This document shows, piece by piece, positions 1 through 9,512 of a stretch of 53,080 bases of DNA. Both the position numbers and the translations under genes were made by a program. This stretch comes from Gammaproteobacteria bacterium (GTDB lineage: Bacteria; Pseudomonadota; Gammaproteobacteria; GRL18): positions 1 to 53,080 of the forward strand of contig JADGEM010000028.1 in assembly GCA_016744375.1 (NCBI GenBank), written 5' to 3'. The notes below the pieces were generated by a model. The model saw only the letters and a list, made by a program, of their open reading frames with translations, was not told where the DNA came from and searched no databases. The stretch's first letter is position 1. The number at the start of each line of letters is the position of its first letter.

Positions 1-376
1 TGTTGGCTTATTATAACATTTCTGGTCGATTTGGTCATTCAAAAATAGAACTAATTCTTTATAATTCAATGGGATGAATGATTTTTCAGGGCTGACTAAG
101 TATGCCCTACGTTCTGCTGGCTTGTAATTTTAGAAGGGCTCCTTATCACTGATGCAGACATTTGTCATAATAATGACTGTTGAACATAATAAGGTAGCTC
201 TGCAATCGATTATTGAAGAACTGACCAAATTACGAGGTGATGTTTAGATAATCTGTATCAAGTTCGAGACAAGCCAATAAAATCAAGTACCCTTTATGTA
301 TACCCTCCCAATAAAGAATTATAAAAATGAGATAATAGGGGTTTAGTTTTCTGGATCAGGCTAGATGAAACTCATA
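1..376. other. Non-coding left edge
   Basis: I see no convincing gene. A 31-codon open stretch at 152-247 (plus) has no ribosome binding site and no recognisable family, and could be a gene remnant. The rest is AT-rich sequence downstream of the minus-strand kinase. Confidence 0.5.
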
Positions 377-1909
377 TTACACGGGAATGGAAAATGAAAA
401 CTTAGCTCCGCCATCTGAATTATTTGATGCTTTAATTGTACCGCCATGCCCTTCAATAATTTCCTTACAAATAGCCAACCCAAGACCTGTACCACCCGAT
501 TGGGTCCGCGTTTTACTTGATTGCATAAATTTATCAAAAACAAGATTTAACTCTTCTTCAGGTATCCCTATACCATTATCAGATATTGAAAATATCAACA
601 TTGAATTGTTCTCTGATTGATCATAAGAGAGAATAATGCTTTTTCCCTCATGAGTATATCTTATCGCATTGGACAAAAGATTTCGGATAACCTGAAGGAT
701 TTTTTCTGCATCAAAGTTCCCCAATACCTTTTCTTTTGGAGAATTAATGATCAAATTTAGATTTTTTTCATCAATGAGTTCTTCAAGTTCTGTTACTGCG
801 ACATCGACAATAACACCGAGTTCAAGCTCACTAATATTATATACCATGCGACCTGATTCTAGTTTGGAAAGATCAAGCAAATCATTTAGAAGAATAAGAA
901 GTCGTTTACCACTAATATTAATGTTAGAGAAGTATTGCTTTAGTTTTTCAGGTTTAAGGCTATCAAACTTCCTTTCCCCCATGGAGGAAAAACTAAGCAT
1001 GGCATGCATGGGTGTTCGTAATTCATGTGACATATTTGCAAGAAACTCACTTTTCGCACGATTAGCTATTTCTGAAATTTCTTTTGCTGCTGCAAGTTCA
1101 TTATGTGAATGAGCAATTTTTTTTGACATCAAACCCATTGCAAAAGTCAATTTTCCAACTTCATCTTTCTTATTGTCAATAGGCATGACTGCTTCCACAT
1201 CTTCAGAAAACTTTTTTGACCACAGCAGTAATTTCATAAGCCGCTTAGAAAATCGCCGGGCAACATAAAAGGCAATTAAAAATAATAAAACTGCACCGGT
1301 TATTCCAAAAAAAATCATTTGTATCAAATTTTTTTTAGTTTCTGAAATAATTTGAATTTGCCTGGAAGTAAAGTGACTAAATTCTTCTTTTATAAAAAAC
1401 TGGATTGTATTTTCAATTATAGAAACATATTCTTTCTCAGCGTTTGTCCATATTTCAAAAGCAATTTCCTTCTCAAAATCTTCGCTTGCCAAGATCGATT
1501 TAAATGCATCTTCAAAATAGTTTTCGGTTAAACTCTTGAGTAAATAATTATTGTTCATTGAAACATAATTGTCATTATGAGCAAGAAATAGAGTATCTAA
1601 TGAGTCAATATTATCTTTTATCTTTTGTTTTTCATGGCGCATATTTTTATTAAATTGAGCCATCACTGATGCATTTTCAGAAGCAAGATGCTTCAACCCA
1701 AGCGTCCGAAACATTGAAAAACTTTTTTCAATTTCATGGATTTTATTGACATGACTATTAGTGATCTCATGAAATTTTTGAGTATTATCAATTGATTTTT
1801 CAAGATTAAAAGCAGAATAAATTGTCGAAAAAATGCCAATAAATGCAATAGCAAACATTGGAATTGCAATTTGCTGAAATAGAGAACAATTTGTTAATAA
1901 TCGGAACAT
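377..1909 (-). CDS. Membrane sensor histidine kinase (orphan)
   Basis: A transmembrane segment close to the N-terminus is followed by an extracytoplasmic region of about 160 residues, a second membrane segment, a HAMP-like linker, a HisKA domain (MSHELRTPMHAML, phospho-acceptor His) and a HATPase_c domain with N box (NLLSNAIRYT), G1 (DNGIGIPEEE) and G2 (GGTGLGLAICK). It should autophosphorylate in response to an extracytoplasmic signal, but no response regulator lies beside it. The reading frame is open up to 1978, which would overlap the preceding ModA-like gene by 53 bp. The ATG at 1909, just past that gene's stop and behind an AAGGA about 14 nt upstream, puts the hydrophobic segment near the N-terminus and is preferred. 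The tight linkage suggests that the ModA-like protein supplies its ligand signal. It resembles the kinase at 51917-52981. Confidence 0.85.
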   Translation of the reverse strand: MFRLLTNCSLFQQIAIPMFAIAFIGIFSTIYSAFNLEKSIDNTQKFHEITNSHVNKIHEIEKSFSMFRTLGLKHLASENASVMAQFNKNMRHEKQKIKDNIDSLDTLFLAHNDNYVSMNNNYLLKSLTENYFEDAFKSILASEDFEKEIAFEIWTNAEKEYVSIIENTIQFFIKEEFSHFTSRQIQIISETKKNLIQMIFFGITGAVLLFLIAFYVARRFSKRLMKLLLWSKKFSEDVEAVMPIDNKKDEVGKLTFAMGLMSKKIAHSHNELAAAKEISEIANRAKSEFLANMSHELRTPMHAMLSFSSMGERKFDSLKPEKLKQYFSNINISGKRLLILLNDLLDLSKLESGRMVYNISELELGVIVDVAVTELEELIDEKNLNLIINSPKEKVLGNFDAEKILQVIRNLLSNAIRYTHEGKSIILSYDQSENNSMLIFSISDNGIGIPEEELNLVFDKFMQSSKTRTQSGGTGLGLAICKEIIEGHGGTIKASNNSDGGAKFSFSIPV

Positions 1910-1925
1910 TTTGTGATTAACATCC

Positions 1926-2699
1926 TTAAGAACCAATGATCTTAAACCCAGCTTCAGAAAATAGTTGCTGCGCTTCATCAGTTTTCAGAAATTTTATAAA
2001 AGCATTTGTATTAACACTGTTTATTGAATCTTTAATCGGAGCAAAGTAATAGTTGATCGGTTTATGAGTCGACTTATCGACAGTATGAATTATCCTCAGG
2101 TGCTCATTTACATTTGTTTTAAACAAAAAACCAACCGTACCAAACTCTGATTTGGCTACCGTATTCGCCAACAGAGTTATATGTTTTCTGGTTTCTACCT
2201 TAGTTTTGACAGTCGTCCAGATTCCTGTCGATTGCAACGACTGTTTGGCATAGCGACCAAAAGGTGCTGTCCCAGGGTCACCAATCATAATTTTTTTAAC
2301 TTTAGATGATATCAAATCTTCCCATTTTTTAAATTTTATTGGATCATCTTTAGGTGCTGCAATAACCAGTGAATTCCCCCAAAGATTATTCACCGATTTC
2401 GCATCAACACGGTCACTTTTTATCATCTTATCCATCCATTTTTTATTAGCTGAAATATATAAATTGACCTGAATGGATTTCCCTATAATTCCTTTAGCCA
2501 GACGTCCTGATGATTTACAAATGTAATTGATCGTAACACCGTGATATTGTTCAAATGCAGTGCCAACTCTCTTGATTACTGTGCATGTGGAATTAGCAGC
2601 AGCGACCGTCATTTGGTTTGCATGCAAAATAGAAACAAAAAATATGAGCAGAGAAAAAGTAATAAGTTTTAAAAAATAATGTTGTCCAAATTTTTTCAT
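1926..2699 (-). CDS. ModA-like periplasmic molybdate/tungstate-binding protein
   Basis: A secreted protein of about 257 residues with an N-terminal hydrophobic signal segment. The mature part has ModA-family landmarks: TVAAANSTC at the start of the fold, SSGRLAKGI, YISANKKWMDKM (compare the family pattern DVFISAD..WMD), NSLVIAAPKDDP and GDPGTAPFGRYAKQSL. ModA proteins deliver molybdate or tungstate to a ModBC transporter, but no modB or modC is nearby. Instead the gene is followed directly by a sensor kinase, which suggests a sensing role. The frame begins at a TTG (2708), and the ATG at 2699 is the likelier start. Family assignment is good; the ligand is inferred. Confidence 0.75.
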   Translation of the reverse strand: MKKFGQHYFLKLITFSLLIFFVSILHANQMTVAAANSTCTVIKRVGTAFEQYHGVTINYICKSSGRLAKGIIGKSIQVNLYISANKKWMDKMIKSDRVDAKSVNNLWGNSLVIAAPKDDPIKFKKWEDLISSKVKKIMIGDPGTAPFGRYAKQSLQSTGIWTTVKTKVETRKHITLLANTVAKSEFGTVGFLFKTNVNEHLRIIHTVDKSTHKPINYYFAPIKDSINSVNTNAFIKFLKTDEAQQLFSEAGFKIIGS

Positions 2700-2708
2700 A
2701 ATATACAA

Positions 2709-3332
2709 ACTCGCATTACATTTAATATAAATAGCACCAAACGGGTCATATTAAATTTCCAAAGCTCTTCCCTATTAGCCTATTTCGATGGTAGCTAAAG
2801 TTAGAAGTCTGCAATAAATCCCAATAGAAGTTTATGCCATCACTATAACTAAATCATAATATATAAAAATAAGCATTTACTATACCATAACAATATTAAC
2901 CATAAATTTCATAATGTTATTATATAAGCATTTTTGCAAATTCTATGAACTGTTAAATTATCTGACAGTTTAGCCCATCATGAGAACAGTAACAAATTTA
3001 TAGAAAAAACGGCAAAATACCTGGATTAATATTCATTTGATATAAAAAACAAAGTGGTGACTGATATTGGTCATTTAAGGTGTAATGGATAGAAATATCA
3101 AAAACATGGTGATTATTGTAAGCGTAGTTGTGGACTGATCATTAAATAGATCTTTTTTTGATATTTTGAAAGTCGGCAAACTGGCGTGAAGAAAAAAGAT
3201 TTTACTATGATAGCGAAAGAGAAGTTCAGTAGTTATGAAATGATTATATCAATGTCCTCGATTATGCCTGTTTTTAAAACACACAATTATATATCACTAA
3301 AGTATCATCTTTGTATCTCAAATCATTAGAAA
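2709..3332. other. AT-rich intergenic region
   Basis: About 620 bp with stop codons in all frames. I see no gene, tRNA or convincing hairpin. It should hold the promoter of the ModA-like/kinase pair at its left end. Confidence 0.5.
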
Positions 3333-4067
3333 TCATTTACGATCATCATACCAGAACTTACATTGTTTTTTTTGTTTGAGCTTATGATCCATTTTCCAGA
3401 GCAAATGAATGTTTTTAAAGGCCATTTCCAGACCGCCAAAGCGACCAAAGCGGCGACTTGAGGTAATAATACAATGATCAGGATGATATTTAATAATCTT
3501 CCAGGATTTGTTCACTTTTTTTCCTTCTTTTTTTAAGCGCTTTGCCAGTGTGAATTCCTCTCCCGCATAATAACTTTCGTCAAAACCACCCACCTGAATA
3601 AAGGCATCTCGAAGGCAATATAAAAAAGGGCCAACTGTAATGTTTCTCAGAGCCATTAAATAATTTATACCATATTTGAAGATATAAAAACCTATCCCTT
3701 TGGAATCTGGTTCAGTCCAGGCCCCCCCGCCAATCACCTTACCGCTTGATAAATTATCTGAAACTTTCTTGAGAATATCACCACAGAGTAAAGTATCCGC
3801 ATCAACAAACACCAAATAGTCTCCAGTTGCTTTTTTTGCTCCGGCATTTCTTGCCCGTGCTATTTGATTTTTTGCTTCAAAAACCACAATAGCCCCGAGA
3901 GATTTTGCAATTTCTCCGGTTTTATCAGTCGAGTTATTGTCAACAACAATGATCTCAACATGCCCTTCATAGTGAGCTGTTGCCGCAATAAAAACTGATT
4001 TATACGTAAGTGCAATAAAATCAGCTTCATTAAAGGCAGGAATCACAACTGATATTGATGGTTTCAT
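3333..4067 (-). CDS. Family 2 glycosyltransferase
   Basis: A GT-A fold glycosyltransferase of 244 residues. It begins with the classical SVVIPAFNEADFI nucleotide-sugar strand, followed by EIIVVDNNSTDKTGEIA, ARNAGAKKATGDYLVFVDADTL (with the metal-binding DAD) and a GGFDESYYAGEEFTLAKRLK acceptor-side motif. It should transfer a sugar from a nucleotide-sugar or dolichyl/undecaprenyl-type donor; the acceptor is unknown. No glycan cluster is visible nearby, so its pathway cannot be stated. It ends with a basic, lysine-rich C-terminus and has no transmembrane segment that I can identify confidently. Confidence 0.85.
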   Translation of the reverse strand: MKPSISVVIPAFNEADFIALTYKSVFIAATAHYEGHVEIIVVDNNSTDKTGEIAKSLGAIVVFEAKNQIARARNAGAKKATGDYLVFVDADTLLCGDILKKVSDNLSSGKVIGGGAWTEPDSKGIGFYIFKYGINYLMALRNITVGPFLYCLRDAFIQVGGFDESYYAGEEFTLAKRLKKEGKKVNKSWKIIKYHPDHCIITSSRRFGRFGGLEMAFKNIHLLWKMDHKLKQKKQCKFWYDDRK

Positions 4068-4106
4068 TAATGGATATCCTGAAACAATAGCTGTGATAAT
4101 TGCTTA

Positions 4107-4586
4107 TCAGTGATCATATATACTTCCGGCCCTATTTTCGAAGGCAGTAACAATCGATCGCGCTGTGTCCATTAATACCACATCAAAGACTGGCCGGAGA
4201 AGAATGGAAGATGCCTCACAGTTCAATGTAAAATCAACCTGACAACATGGCTTTGTTTCAGGAGATGCATTAGTCTGATGTTTATCACAGGCTGAAAATG
4301 ACCAGTTGATTGAAAATTTTTGAAACATTGGATCAGAGGAAACAATGTGAATATGACGTGAATCTTCCAGTGTAGTTGTGGTGCGAAAACGTTTGTAAAT
4401 CAGACCAAGTTGGATAACCTGATCGGTCACATAAACTCGATGCTCAGTATCAATCTGTTCATTTTTTGAAACATTGACATAATGCCATAATGGCAGGAAC
4501 TCAGGATAACGCTCGACCTGAGCGACCAGTTCAAAAAGCTGTTGTGGTGTATAGCAAAGCTTACGCTTTTCATTATGGATAGCCAT
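4107..4586 (-). CDS. RatA/COQ10-like START-domain protein
   Basis: A small (159-residue) polyketide cyclase/START-fold protein. The N-terminal KRKLCYTPQQLFELVAQVE followed by RYPEFLPLW is the hallmark of the RatA/COQ10 family, which binds hydrophobic ligands such as ubiquinone; in E. coli RatA has also been reported to affect ribosome association. In this window the ubiquinone-binding role fits, because the next operon carries quinone enzymes (SQR-like, RquA-like). The protein has an extra Cys-containing stretch (about residues 98-115, with KPCC) not typical of the family. The start is ATG at 4586. Confidence 0.8.
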   Translation of the reverse strand: MAIHNEKRKLCYTPQQLFELVAQVERYPEFLPLWHYVNVSKNEQIDTEHRVYVTDQVIQLGLIYKRFRTTTTLEDSRHIHIVSSDPMFQKFSINWSFSACDKHQTNASPETKPCCQVDFTLNCEASSILLRPVFDVVLMDTARSIVTAFENRAGSIYDH

Positions 4587-4605
4587 CAGAATTTATCCTG
4601 AATAA

Positions 4606-4633
4606 CAGGCTGGTGATTTCAGCCTGCTTTTTT
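4606..4633 (+). terminator. Rho-independent terminator-like hairpin
   Basis: CAGGCTG (4606-4612), a 7-nt loop, CAGCCTG (4620-4626), then C and six T. The stem is perfect. The T run lies on the plus strand although the flanking genes are on the minus strand, so it would stop antisense or read-in transcription rather than end a known operon. Confidence 0.5.
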
Positions 4634-4835
4634 CTGTGTTATACCACATGGTTAACTGACAAAACAGGTTTAATGATGTGATTTTCTCATTAATTTTAAC
4701 ATTTTATAATTAATCACTATAAACCGATAAAATTGCCAGAAAACTGAACAACGACAGTATTTTGTAAAACCTGTTGGTACTGGCGGATAGTAGGACTGCT
4801 GGTATGGTTCTTTATTTTTTCCCATTTTCTTCCCC

Positions 4836-6290
4836 TTAATCTGGAATCATTGTCCAGCCAGGTTTAACCTGGGCCTGGTACATAAACATATGATGTAGAG
4901 CGTATTTCATCCAATGCCCTGCAAGGCCAATTTCTCCGAAGGTCAGGCTCATATCACGCCCATAAATTGGATACTTCTCAAAATCAGGTACAACCGGATA
5001 AACGGTCATTGAAGCCGCAGTACCATTAAAGATATTCATACCGGTTGAAGCTACACAGGCTGCACCCATTTCTGTCATGGAAGCAGTATGTGTCGGACTT
5101 TGTGAACCATTGAGCATGTCACGTATGCTTAAAGCAACAGCCTTGCCTATATTAGCAGACGGCATCCCCGTTCTGGGTGGCGTTGGATTAATCGGTGTAC
5201 CATTTGGGCTTTGCATTGGTTTACTGATCAAATGTGGCGGGGCAAAGGCAATGCCTGCAGCAAATACATTTTTATACAAAGGTGACTGATAGGTTCTGGG
5301 CCAGTCTTTTGCACTCCACTCATCATAAGGTCTTGCAGTATAATCACCATCAACTTTCATTAAATTATTTGGTGCAAACATGGTATCAGTAATATCTTCC
5401 CCTAACTTGTCAAAGGATTTAAGACCTACACCAGCAAATGGTGGTATCAACATAGTGAAATCAAAATCAAGTTCATGAAATTCACCATCAAGTGTTTCAT
5501 AATGGATTTTATTCTTTTCTACTTTATTGACATGAGCTCTGGTGATCCACTCAATTCCCCTTTCAACCATCAGTGATTCACCAAAAACCTTACCATTCGT
5601 GATATAGCCTCCACGCGTTAAATGAATCCCCCCCATACCAAAATCACCTAATTCATATTCATTACTGATCCAGATAAGTCGAGCTTTATCACGAACATTT
5701 GCAGTACGCAAAGTGTGTTCAATATTATAGATATACTCAAATGCTGCTCCTTGACAAGTACACATACCATGCCCAGTACCAATAACAAAAGTTCGGTTTT
5801 CACCCGCTTTCATCTCGTCAATCATTCTTTGCAGCCATTTGTTTGCTTCAACTGCATGTCCGGCAGTACAAACAGAAGCACTGAAACCATCAGGCCCAAG
5901 ACCTTCTGTTGCTGCAAAATTAAGTTTTGGCCCTGTAGCATTAATAAGGTAATCATATTCCAGCGTGCCGGCCTCTCCCATATTATCGGGACCTGTATAT
6001 TCAATGGTAACATAGGGCTTTTCAATCTTTTCACCACCTTCAGGATGAATCGAGACTGCTTTTGCCTGGCAGTATTGAACGCCCAATTTTTTATAGACCG
6101 GTGCCAGTTCAAAGGTAACTTGTTCTGGTTTCATTTCACCAACACCCACCCAGATATTTGAAGGAATCCAGTTCCATTTACTATTTGGGGTAACGACAAT
6201 AACGTCATGTTCCTTTGAAACTAAACGACCAAGATGCCGGGCTGCAGTATGGCCTGCGACCCCAGCACCAAGAATGACTATTCGAGCCAT
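4836..6290 (-). CDS. Sulfide:quinone oxidoreductase-like flavoprotein
   Basis: A 484-residue FAD-dependent oxidoreductase. The N-terminal dinucleotide-binding motif is ARIVILGAGVAGHTAARHL, followed by the SQR-like NSKWNWIPSNIWVGVG strand. A second nucleotide fold is present around TFVIGTGHGMCTCQGAA. Three regions carry the cysteines expected of SQR: SVCTAGH (about residue 140), MCTCQ (about residues 176-178) and AACVASTGM (about residue 409). The C-terminus ends in an amphipathic, Met- and aromatic-rich segment suited to membrane association. SQRs oxidise sulfide to polysulfide or sulfur and reduce the quinone pool. Here it is the last gene of the NrfD/RquA operon, behind a strong GGAGG 6 nt before the ATG. 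Related flavoproteins could act on other sulfur species. Confidence 0.8.
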   Translation of the reverse strand: MARIVILGAGVAGHTAARHLGRLVSKEHDVIVVTPNSKWNWIPSNIWVGVGEMKPEQVTFELAPVYKKLGVQYCQAKAVSIHPEGGEKIEKPYVTIEYTGPDNMGEAGTLEYDYLINATGPKLNFAATEGLGPDGFSASVCTAGHAVEANKWLQRMIDEMKAGENRTFVIGTGHGMCTCQGAAFEYIYNIEHTLRTANVRDKARLIWISNEYELGDFGMGGIHLTRGGYITNGKVFGESLMVERGIEWITRAHVNKVEKNKIHYETLDGEFHELDFDFTMLIPPFAGVGLKSFDKLGEDITDTMFAPNNLMKVDGDYTARPYDEWSAKDWPRTYQSPLYKNVFAAGIAFAPPHLISKPMQSPNGTPINPTPPRTGMPSANIGKAVALSIRDMLNGSQSPTHTASMTEMGAACVASTGMNIFNGTAASMTVYPVVPDFEKYPIYGRDMSLTFGEIGLAGHWMKYALHHMFMYQAQVKPGWTMIPD

Positions 6291-6329
6291 AATATCCTCC
6301 TACTTGTGATTATTTATAATGGAATGTGT

Positions 6330-7073
6330 CTAACGAGTCATAACGACTTTTTGATATAAACCACCAAACATCGTTTCTTTTTTTATTTTTTTTGGTCTCA
6401 AACCTGCTGGTACCCATTCAATAATCTCTTTATTCCAAACCGCTAAAGCGAATGGTTCCAGAATAGTCAGAATCGGCACCATAATATAACGAAAAGGATT
6501 TGCCCAATGAGGTTTATGATAGTCAACAAAAATGACCTTACCGCCTGGTTTGACCACTCGCATTGCCTCTTCTACTGTTTTTGCACGAACAGACTCTGGT
6601 TGCTCATGCAGAAGAAAAAATACCACCACATTATCAAAGCTTCCATCATCAAACTTCAAACTCGTTGAATCCTGGTGATGTAAAATGACATTTTGATGAT
6701 TTTTCAGTTTTTTGTGAGCATTTTCTATTTGCACTGGAGCGATATCAACAAGGTGTAATTCACTATCCGCATCTAAACGGCTGGCCATCTGTTGTGTAAA
6801 ATCACCATATACACAGGCCACCTGAAGATTATTTCCAGTAATAATATTGCCAGCCTCATTTAGTGCAGCATCCCGCAGGCGGGAAAAATTACCCCACAGG
6901 ATCAAGTTAACCAACCATTGCCTTTCAAAAATCTGTACAGAAGTTGGATGTACATAAGCCCACCAATAAGTTTCTTGCAGGTATTCAGGTACTTCCAATT
7001 CCTTAGATATCACCTTGTGATCCTCAAAGACTTTATAGTCTGATGCCACATTTATTACACTCTGTTCATGCAT
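6330..7073 (-). CDS. rquA: RquA-like rhodoquinone biosynthesis protein (methyltransferase fold)
   Basis: A 247-residue class I methyltransferase-fold protein. It carries the stretches I associate with RquA: a YLQETYWWAYVHP segment, FERQWLVNLILWGNFSRLRD, the degenerate SAM motif LQVACVYGDFT (no GxGxG), VFFLLHEQPESV, IFVDYHKPHWANPFRY and a C-terminal FGGLYQKVV. RquA converts ubiquinone to rhodoquinone, a low-potential quinone. It sits between the NrfD-like membrane subunit and the SQR-like flavoprotein, both quinone enzymes, which supports a quinone-modifying role. Recognition is from memory of the family; a related, non-rhodoquinone methyltransferase is the main alternative. Confidence 0.65.
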   Translation of the reverse strand: MHEQSVINVASDYKVFEDHKVISKELEVPEYLQETYWWAYVHPTSVQIFERQWLVNLILWGNFSRLRDAALNEAGNIITGNNLQVACVYGDFTQQMASRLDADSELHLVDIAPVQIENAHKKLKNHQNVILHHQDSTSLKFDDGSFDNVVVFFLLHEQPESVRAKTVEEAMRVVKPGGKVIFVDYHKPHWANPFRYIMVPILTILEPFALAVWNKEIIEWVPAGLRPKKIKKETMFGGLYQKVVMTR

Positions 7074-7116
7074 AATATTTCACTCGTTATTTTATTGAGA
7101 CCATTACAAAAACAGG

Positions 7117-8409
7117 TTATGAGACAGTCACTGACACAGGTGTGGCGTCAGCAACTGGTTTAACATTCTGTTCACCTGCGTTGCCAACACCCTGGTTGAT
7201 ATTTTTGAATTTACCCATGCGCCCCAGCTCAATTTCAATCGCAACTTTAGCCAAAATAGTAAAGACAAAAGCACCCAGAGCATAGATACCAACTGAGACA
7301 CCCAGTTCTCTCAGGGTGGGTGTATATTCAAAAATTTCACCCAGAGGTGTAGGAATAAAACCAGTAACAATCAATCCCATCCCCTTCTCAATCCAGATAC
7401 CTACAAAGCCTAAAACACAGGCAATATTCAGGGTGACCATATTATTTCTGGTCTTATGCACCATTAATAAAACTAAGGCAGTCAAATTAAGTCCGACAGC
7501 TGTCCAGATCCAGGATTTAAGACCATCAAAGCCATCCAGACCTAAAAATAAATAATGCATTGATGCCGCATGGGCACCTTCAAAATAAAAATCGGTAAAT
7601 AATTCTGCCGCAACAAAGTAAAGACTGATCTGCATGGCAATAGCCATAATAATTGCCAGCATTTTTATCACACCCTGACTTACCGGATAATCAGTATAAC
7701 GGCGTACCAACTGCAGAATAATAATCATCAGTGCAGGACCTGCTGTAAAGGCAGATGAAATAAATCGCGGAGCCATAAGTGAAGTGTGCCAGAATGGACG
7801 TGCTACATTTGATGATAATAACCAGGCTGTGACGGTATGAATTGATATTGCCCAGAAACAGGTTAGTACAACCCAGAAAAAATATTTTCTGACAGGTACT
7901 TCTTTACCCTTGTAATGATTAAACAGAATGTACATGGGAATGAACAGGTTAAGGAAAAGATAACCATTCAGTACCACAATATCCCAGGCAAGCATTGAAC
8001 TGGGCCAGTTGAATTTACCCAGATAGGGTATGACGTGCCATGCCCGGTCAATTCTTCCGATATCAACACCAACAAAACCCATGGCAACCAGAACTGAGGA
8101 GAGGGCCATGGCCTCACCAATCAAGACGACAGACTTAACGTCTTTACGGTGAAAAATATACGCAGGTACAGTTAACAACACTCCGGCAGCTGCTATACCT
8201 ACAAAAAAAGCAAAATTGGCAATATAAAAACCCCATGAAACTTGATCACTCAATCCGGTAATAACCATCCCGTCCCGCAACTGATAAGAGTAACTCCATC
8301 CGGTGATGCCAATTAATACCAATAGAAAGAGCATCCACATATAGTAGAGTGGTCCACCTTTTAAGGCTGTTTTCATACCATCCATTACAAATGAAAAAAA
8401 TGTCCTCAT
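7117..8409 (-). CDS. NrfD/PsrC-family quinone-interacting membrane subunit
   Basis: A 430-residue polytopic protein with about ten hydrophobic segments, beginning GPLYYMWMLFLLVLIGITGW and including SWGFYIANFAFFVGIAAAG, as in NrfD, PsrC and DmsC relatives. Such subunits exchange electrons with membrane quinones and pass them to an FeS partner. Its start overlaps the stop of the FeS gene by 4 bp (ATGA), so the two are translationally coupled, as expected for an FeS/NrfD pair. The cytoplasmic C-terminal tail is hydrophilic. With the tetrahaem cytochrome upstream it should form a quinone:cytochrome oxidoreductase module. The direction of electron flow is not visible from sequence. Confidence 0.88.
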   Translation of the reverse strand: MRTFFSFVMDGMKTALKGGPLYYMWMLFLLVLIGITGWSYSYQLRDGMVITGLSDQVSWGFYIANFAFFVGIAAAGVLLTVPAYIFHRKDVKSVVLIGEAMALSSVLVAMGFVGVDIGRIDRAWHVIPYLGKFNWPSSMLAWDIVVLNGYLFLNLFIPMYILFNHYKGKEVPVRKYFFWVVLTCFWAISIHTVTAWLLSSNVARPFWHTSLMAPRFISSAFTAGPALMIIILQLVRRYTDYPVSQGVIKMLAIIMAIAMQISLYFVAAELFTDFYFEGAHAASMHYLFLGLDGFDGLKSWIWTAVGLNLTALVLLMVHKTRNNMVTLNIACVLGFVGIWIEKGMGLIVTGFIPTPLGEIFEYTPTLRELGVSVGIYALGAFVFTILAKVAIEIELGRMGKFKNINQGVGNAGEQNVKPVADATPVSVTVS

Positions 8410-9512
8410 GTCCTTGCCCTCGCTTCATCAGTGAAGTACCAAAATTTTGGCTCTGTTCCCAGTTCTTCTTTTAAACGAAAAACAGTTTTATTCTCAAGAA
8501 TCCAGCGAATTTCGCTTTCTGGATCCAGCAAATTACCAAATACCCTTGCCCCGGTTGGGCAGGCTTCCATACACGCTGGTTGACGTCCCTTACGCGTACG
8601 CTGGGTACAAAAATGACACTTTTCTACAACTCCTTTCATGCGTGGACGATTACCCAGATAGTTGGTGTTAGGATTAAGATCTTCAGCAGCAATCTGTGGT
8701 TCAGTCCAGTTAAAATGTCTTGCCCAATAAGGACAGGCCGACATACACATTCGACAACCAATACACCAGTTATAATCAATGACTACAATGCCATCCTTAT
8801 CCGTCCAGGTTGCTTCCACGGGACAGGCTTTGACACAGGGTGCGTTATCACATTGCTGACATTGTACCGGCAAATAATATTTTCCTTTCATAGGTACCGT
8901 GGCTGGATCATAATAATGATCCGAATGCTCTAAATTTGAATCACCTTCATCCATTTCCAAAACACGAATATATTGTACCTGTGAATCTCGACCCTGATTA
9001 TTTTCTCGAATACAACCTTCAACACACTCACGATAACCACGACATTTAGATAGGTTCAGAGCATAACCAAAATAGGTGTCCTGCATTGGTTTAGTATCTT
9101 CACAATTGATATCAACACCAAATTTTCTTTTTGCTTTACGCTTAATCCGATCCAGAGCCTCAGTCATCTCTTTATCTGTCATTCGGGTATAATGATCCTG
9201 AAAGAGATCGCCCATTGCATCCATAAAACTTGAACCACCCCATGAAGGTTTGGTTTTAGTAGCTTCAACTGCAACTGCAACACCGGTCGTTGCTGCAATA
9301 CCTGTCACACCGACCATTCCTACCTTTTTGAAAAAATGTCGCTTTGCCAGGTCAGGCATATTTTCAACATCTTGATGCCCTTCTATTGGCCGAACGCCTT
9401 CTATCGGCTGAACGTTAGTAGCGTGCTGCTGGTTCTTAACTTGCTGAGAACTTTTAGTGTTCTGGTTGCTGATTATATCTTGAAGGCTCTTTGGGAGTTT
9501 TTTATCAGTCAT
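8406..9512 (-). CDS. Multi-[4Fe-4S] electron-transfer subunit (NrfC/DsrO/HybA type)
   Basis: A 368-residue protein. It starts with a polar stretch of about 55 residues, then KRHFFKKVGMVGVTGIAATTG, a hydrophobic segment that looks Tat-like but has KR rather than RR. Three canonical four-Cys motifs follow: CQQCDNAPCVKACP, CIGCRMCMSACP, and CHFC with ACMEACP. The first cluster motif reads KCRGYRECVEGC, where the usual second cysteine is Tyr, so this cluster may be a 3Fe form or use another ligand. It would shuttle electrons between the tetrahaem cytochrome and the NrfD-like subunit. It overlaps the cytochrome gene by 8 bp and the NrfD-like gene by 4 bp. Confidence 0.88.
   Translation of the reverse strand: MTDKKLPKSLQDIISNQNTKSSQQVKNQQHATNVQPIEGVRPIEGHQDVENMPDLAKRHFFKKVGMVGVTGIAATTGVAVAVEATKTKPSWGGSSFMDAMGDLFQDHYTRMTDKEMTEALDRIKRKAKRKFGVDINCEDTKPMQDTYFGYALNLSKCRGYRECVEGCIRENNQGRDSQVQYIRVLEMDEGDSNLEHSDHYYDPATVPMKGKYYLPVQCQQCDNAPCVKACPVEATWTDKDGIVVIDYNWCIGCRMCMSACPYWARHFNWTEPQIAAEDLNPNTNYLGNRPRMKGVVEKCHFCTQRTRKGRQPACMEACPTGARVFGNLLDPESEIRWILENKTVFRLKEELGTEPKFWYFTDEARART

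Noticed and set aside
152-247. Short open frame that might be a transposase fragment
   Set aside because: 31 codons, no ribosome binding site and no recognisable motif; not enough to call a gene.
3040-3200. Possible insertion-sequence remnant (Cys-containing frame fragments)
   Set aside because: Stops interrupt every frame and no terminal inverted repeats are visible.
4606-4633. Terminator of the SQR operon
   Set aside because: The T run is on the plus strand, whereas the operon is transcribed on the minus strand; kept only as an antisense terminator candidate.
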